DNA of 21,301 nucleotides. It comes from Reclinomonas americana ATCC 50394. Lineage: Eukaryota; Jakobida; Jakobea; Jakobida. The notes beneath the pieces are model-generated. The model worked only from the letters and a program-made list of their open reading frames with translations. It had not been told where the DNA came from and made no database searches. The position numbers and the translations under genes were made by a program. Position 1 is the first letter of the stretch. The number at the start of each line of letters is the position of its first letter. The stretch lies in contig PS015229.1 in assembly GCA_048213135.1 (NCBI GenBank), positions 8,230 through 29,530 on the forward strand. The letters are read 5' to 3'. This document shows, in pieces, positions 11,136 to 21,301 of the stretch.

Positions 11136-11426
11136 AGACAGAGTGCAAAACTTGGAGAAACGCGGAGGCAATCACTTGCGTGAAAGTGCATCAGTGAGCG
11201 CGAGAGTGCCTCTCTCACTCACACGCCACATGCCTCCATCTCTCTCATGTACACAAGAGGAGCACACAGAGCACACTCTCTCTCTCAACACAAACACTGC
11301 GGCCATTTCCGCGCACAAAACACACGCACACTCACACGTACCTGTAGCAGCAGCCTTGGCGGAGAACGCACGCAGCTGCATCAGCGACGCAGAGGCGGCG
11401 ATTCGCCCGCGCGCGAGGAGCAGCAT
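5410..11426 (-). CDS. MCCC1: Methylcrotonoyl-CoA carboxylase subunit alpha, mitochondrial (biotin-containing)
   Basis: This subunit carboxylates its own biotin with ATP and bicarbonate for the leucine-degradation enzyme MCC in the mitochondrial matrix; the beta subunit is not in this window. Fourteen exons were rebuilt: 11426-11342, 10841-10702, 9603-9382, 9321-9151, 9090-8884, 8455-8374, 8307-8082, 7527-7305, 7238-7146, 7090-6988, 6223-5993, 5921-5790, 5718-5576 and 5511-5410. They total 2160 nt, in frame, or 719 residues; human MCCA is about 725. Exon 1 encodes a basic Ala/Ser/Leu presequence ([16 protein letters not shown]...). Then come [25 protein letters not shown], the ATP-grasp loop GGGGKG (193-198), [26 protein letters not shown] and [16 protein letters not shown] and GLPTNIEFL favour MCC over propionyl-CoA or pyruvate carboxylase. 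The biotin site EAMKME has Lys684 (codon 5582-5584), directly before an intron. The gaps at 6230-6439 and 10538-10630 appear wholly intronic. Intron 3 (9322-9381) needs a GAG acceptor; an alternative pair would add four residues. Confidence 0.95.
6230..6987. repeat. MCCC1 intron 10: assembly gap plus purine-rich and CA-rich tracts
   Basis: This intron spans 6224-6987. It contains 210 N (6230-6439), then a GGGA/GA-rich stretch (about 6446-6600) and scattered CA and GA runs up to the (CA)n at 6953-6970. The protein frame joins cleanly from exon 10 (phase 1) to 6223, so no coding sequence is needed from the gap. I see no second gene here. Confidence 0.8.
7528..8081. repeat. MCCC1 intron 7: purine-rich plus strand
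   Basis: A 554-nt intron between exons 8082-8307 and 7305-7527. On the plus strand it is dominated by GGGA, GAGA and CACA runs, including a run of eight or more G at about 7792-7801, so the transcribed (minus-sense) RNA is pyrimidine-rich. The donor at 8081 is GTTGCGT and the acceptor is CAG at 7528-7530. No gene is seen inside. Confidence 0.8.
8456..8883. repeat. MCCC1 intron 5: purine-rich plus strand
   Basis: A 428-nt intron, almost pure GGGA/GAAG-type sequence on the plus strand from 8466 to 8760. The RNA sense is correspondingly CU-rich. The donor is GTGAGT at 8883 and the acceptor CAG at 8456-8458. It separates EEAPA from PGLSEELRK, where the human protein aligns without a length change. 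Confidence 0.8.
9751..10205. repeat. Minisatellite in MCCC1 intron 2 (about four copies of a 70-105 bp unit)
   Basis: The core AGGTGATGAACAGAC recurs at 9865, 9969, 10037 and 10129, spacings of 104, 68 and 92 bp. Units share CAGTGCACCAACACGCATGC, then an ACTGCACAC segment and GGCAAGGCACA. The second copy lacks the CTCAT...TTTCTAACTGCACA part and the fourth lacks part of the CACAGTGCACC segment. Shorter decayed pieces (GACAGGCAAGACAC, CAGGCGAGACAC) precede the array from about 9751. It is wholly intronic. Confidence 0.85.
10385..10676. repeat. (CA), (GA) and (CT)n tracts around an assembly gap
   Basis: In MCCC1 intron 2, CA, GA and TG runs (10385-10460) precede a (CT)n tract. The CT tract enters the 93-N gap (10538-10630) on the left and leaves it on the right up to 10676. 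The gap therefore is most likely an unresolved CT repeat. Confidence 0.85.
10844..11340. repeat. MCCC1 intron 1 with GT/GA/GTGA low-complexity tracts
   Basis: This intron separates the presequence exon from the first catalytic exon. From about 10935 to 11142 the plus strand alternates GTGTGA, GAGTGA, (GT)n and (GA)n. The donor is GTACGT at 11341-11336 and the acceptor TAG at 10842-10844, both read on the minus strand. It holds nothing else I can support. Confidence 0.75.
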
Positions 11427-11989
11427 GGCGATAGGTAATGAAATTTCAAGTCGATAAAAGAACCTTTTCTCAACGGCGTTTGGCAACTCGAATCAACATC
11501 GGTACAACTACAATTGCATAGAGATAGGCATTGTACTGTTGAATCCGAGGCGATTGAGGTGCAATGGGATGAGAAATTCGAGCGTCGACGTTCGGAGCTG
11601 GCGCTTCTGCAAGCGTTTCTGGAGCGCAGTTGAGGTAATAAGCATGGTGTACGTGCGTGGGGGCTGCTGTTTGAATTAGCAAAGCGATGTGAGGCTGGTT
11701 GCATGGTCAATGTCGACGTCGAATTCGCGATTATCCGGACTTACAGAGCGCGCCGGTGCTGACGCGAACTCCATAGCTGCGTCCGGAGTGTCTATGCGAT
11801 TACACTCATTGGCCTTAACACAAGCAGCAAGCGCTATGTGCTACGAGGAGCGTGACGTCGACGTCGCGAGAAGAGAATTCGAAGCAAATTGCAACTCATT
11901 GCACTCTGCTTGCCTTGGGAATCCACGCAAGCACCCTCGAGCTTTGCAGTACCTGTGCGTGCCTACTGCATGCGAAACAAAGAGAGACA
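11427..11989. promoter_or_regulatory. Divergent promoter / 5' UTR region of MCCC1 and the SWI/SNF ATPase gene
   Basis: About 0.56 kb between the MCCC1 ATG (minus) and the proposed non-coding leader of the SWI/SNF gene (plus). It contains three GTCGACGT-type words (near 11584, 11708 and 11857), the last as TGACGTCGACGTCGCG, plus AATTGCAA-like words at 11510 and 11886. Similar words lie in the other divergent intergenic region. A plus-strand leader exon ending at 11990 with a GTGAGT donor is inferred. No TATA box is obvious. One stop-to-stop frame (11442-11633) looks mildly protein-like but has no ATG. Confidence 0.45.
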
Positions 11990-19703
<7,714 letters not shown>

Positions 19704-19750
19704 AATGAAAAAGAGCCAGAGACCGTGTGTGTGGTTCTATTATGTGAGGC
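19704..19750. other. 47-bp convergent 3' spacer
   Basis: Only 47 bp separate the TAA of the SWI/SNF gene (ending at 19703) from the TAA of the TTM gene (19751-19753, minus strand). The mature 3' ends very probably overlap on opposite strands. No consensus poly(A) signal is visible. Confidence 0.75.
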
Positions 19751-21070
19751 TTATTCGAGGGAGCGCCGGATAAACATGTGCAGCTTGGACATGGTGGAGT
19801 CGCCGACACCGTGCACGCCGGCCTCCTGCTCCACGAAGGCGAGCCTGCCAATGCAACAAGTAAGAGGGTGAAGGGGGCAATTGCGGCAAGGGAGAAGGGC
19901 GCAACAATTTCGCCTTCAGCGCCTCCGGTTCCGAGGTCTCCACCTCGATGCCCCACGTGGTGCCGAAATCGTACTGCCGCAAGCAGGGTGAATAGATGGA
20001 TAGGAGGGAAAGGACGAGAACAACACAGCACTCACCCGCGTCTCGTCGAGCTCCAAATGCACGCCCTCAAACGGAAACACGATTCGCGTGTTGTGGAAAC
20101 CGCCCAGATACACCACGTCTTCCAGGTGGAAGTCGGCGCGCACCTGATCGAGCACCTCGCTGTCTCATTGCGCAGGCACGTGAGACATACAGCTGGTCAC
20201 TCAGAGTGACCGACATTTTGCACGCACCCTCCCATGGTCAGCAACAGACTGGGATTTTCCAGCGCGAGACGCGCCTGCGTCGCGTCGATCGATTCCTCGC
20301 GCTGCGTACGACGGCAGCTGGTCAGTCAGACGGGTGCAGGGAGAGAAATGGAAAGACATAAGAGTACGCACCTCCTCCACGCGCATGATCCCATCGCGAA
20401 GCTTCGGGTTCGACTTGTACGTCACACGGCACTGGTCGTCGTAGAAACGCAATCGCAAAGCCGCGCGAGAGGCAGCCCTGATGTGGGGAGAAGGAAAGAG
20501 GGGAAAGAGGGGAGAGGGAGAGTGAGAGAATAACACAGGCAGTTGCCACAAAATTAGAGTAAGCACGACAAGAGGACCCTCCAAGGCAAGACCGCGCAGG
20601 TACCACAAAAACAACCGAACAAGCAACCAAGCACGACAGAGGGAAAGGCATGATCAGCGAGGATGCTAGTGAATGCAACTCGGCAGTGTGCCGCAAGGTA
20701 CGGAGCAAAGCCAGACAAGACAGCGCAGTACAACGACACGGAAGACCCCAATGGACAAGGATGCCCCAGCATGCACTCTGCAGTGTGCATGAAGCTACGG
20801 GCCTGCACAGATGGGATAGATGGGTGCCTCTCTCGAGAGGGAAAGAGTGCGGCTTCCCCAGCAGTAGTACGTGGGTGGCGAAGGTGACAGATCCAGCTGC
20901 TCCTGCATGTCTCTCTCTCTCCCCCCCTTCCGCAACAATCGACCATCGCTGGCATCGAAAAAGTTATTGTGCTGCTCGTACACGCGCTGCGGCTCGCCCA
21001 ACACTCGCACACAAGCCGCACGCACTTGCTCGTACGCCTCTGCACTCGGAAGCCGAAGCTTCACCTCAAC
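19751..21070 (-). CDS. Triphosphate tunnel metalloenzyme (CYTH domain), plant TTM3-like, first exon outside window
   Basis: Six exons (21070-20937, 20477-20372, 20301-20228, 20159-20036, 19973-19906, 19844-19751) encode 199 residues in consistent phase to TAA. The first visible exon opens with VEVKLRLPS. The family's ExExK needs one more Glu just before, so the missing first exon probably encodes little more than Met-Glu. Tunnel-lining signatures follow: FFDASDGRL, AALRLRF, CRVTYKSNPK, MRVEE, VYLGGFHNTR and HLELDETRYDFGTTW, IEVETSEPE. The order, spacing and total size match Arabidopsis TTM3 (about 210 residues) better than animal thiamine triphosphatase. Known members hydrolyse tripolyphosphate or other triphosphates with a divalent metal; the substrate here is not evident. 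Introns at 20936 (GTTGCGG) and 19905 (GTTGCGC) belong to the unusual donor class. The intron 20478-20936 (459 nt) holds nothing recognisable. Confidence 0.88.
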
Positions 21071-21104
21071 CTATAGAGGGGAAGTGAGGAGAAAGAGAGG
21101 AGCT

Positions 21105-21301
<197 letters not shown>

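Overview
This is a window of nuclear DNA from a eukaryote. The protein-coding genes are split by many short introns, mostly 50-80 nt with GT..AG ends. Coding sequence is GC-rich, the standard code is used, and the longer introns are full of dinucleotide and purine/pyrimidine low-complexity tracts. Compact spacing, tiny introns and gene content (a mitochondrial biotin enzyme, a SWI/SNF ATPase, a plant-type CYTH phosphatase, an AAA-like/PD-(D/E)XK protein) suggest a unicellular eukaryote (protist). I cannot name the lineage from sequence alone. There are five assembly gaps: 3722-3741, 6230-6439, 10538-10630, 12020-12337 and 19082-19582.

Layout, left to right. (1) 36-1667 (+): 3' part of an AAA-ATPase-like / PD-(D/E)XK nuclease-fold gene. 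(2) 1906-3005 (-): unrecognised five-pass membrane protein. (3) 3600-5315 (+): protein with a degenerate gamma-glutamylcyclotransferase-like fold, a Pro/Ser-rich linker and an unknown C-terminal region. (4) 5410-11426 (-): complete mitochondrial methylcrotonoyl-CoA carboxylase alpha subunit in 14 exons, 719 residues. (5) 11990-19703 (+): SWI/SNF catalytic ATPase of the BRM/BRG1/Sth1 type (HSA, SNF2 ATPase, SnAC, bromodomain, acidic tail) in about 25 exons. (6) 19751-21070 (-, first exon beyond the window): triphosphate tunnel metalloenzyme (CYTH) most like plant TTM3. Orientation alternates strictly. Genes 2/3 and 4/5 are divergent pairs sharing intergenic regions. Pairs 1/2, 3/4 and 5/6 are convergent, with 94 bp (3/4) and 47 bp (5/6) between stop codons. 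The genes do not form one pathway; they look like ordinary neighbours.

The most notable signal is in the splice sites. I rebuilt exons by reading frame and protein-family alignment. Of 51 introns located, 14 begin GTTGCG (12 of them GTTGCGT) and 13 begin GTGCG. The GTTGCG class occurs in five of the six genes on both strands, and the phases and conserved motifs across those junctions fit. It looks like a second 5' splice-site class read by U1 snRNA in a register shifted by one base. Other points are a probable SWI/SNF start codon assembled across a splice junction, a 26-nt microexon, a minisatellite inside an MCCC1 intron, and an altered helicase motif III in the SWI/SNF ATPase.
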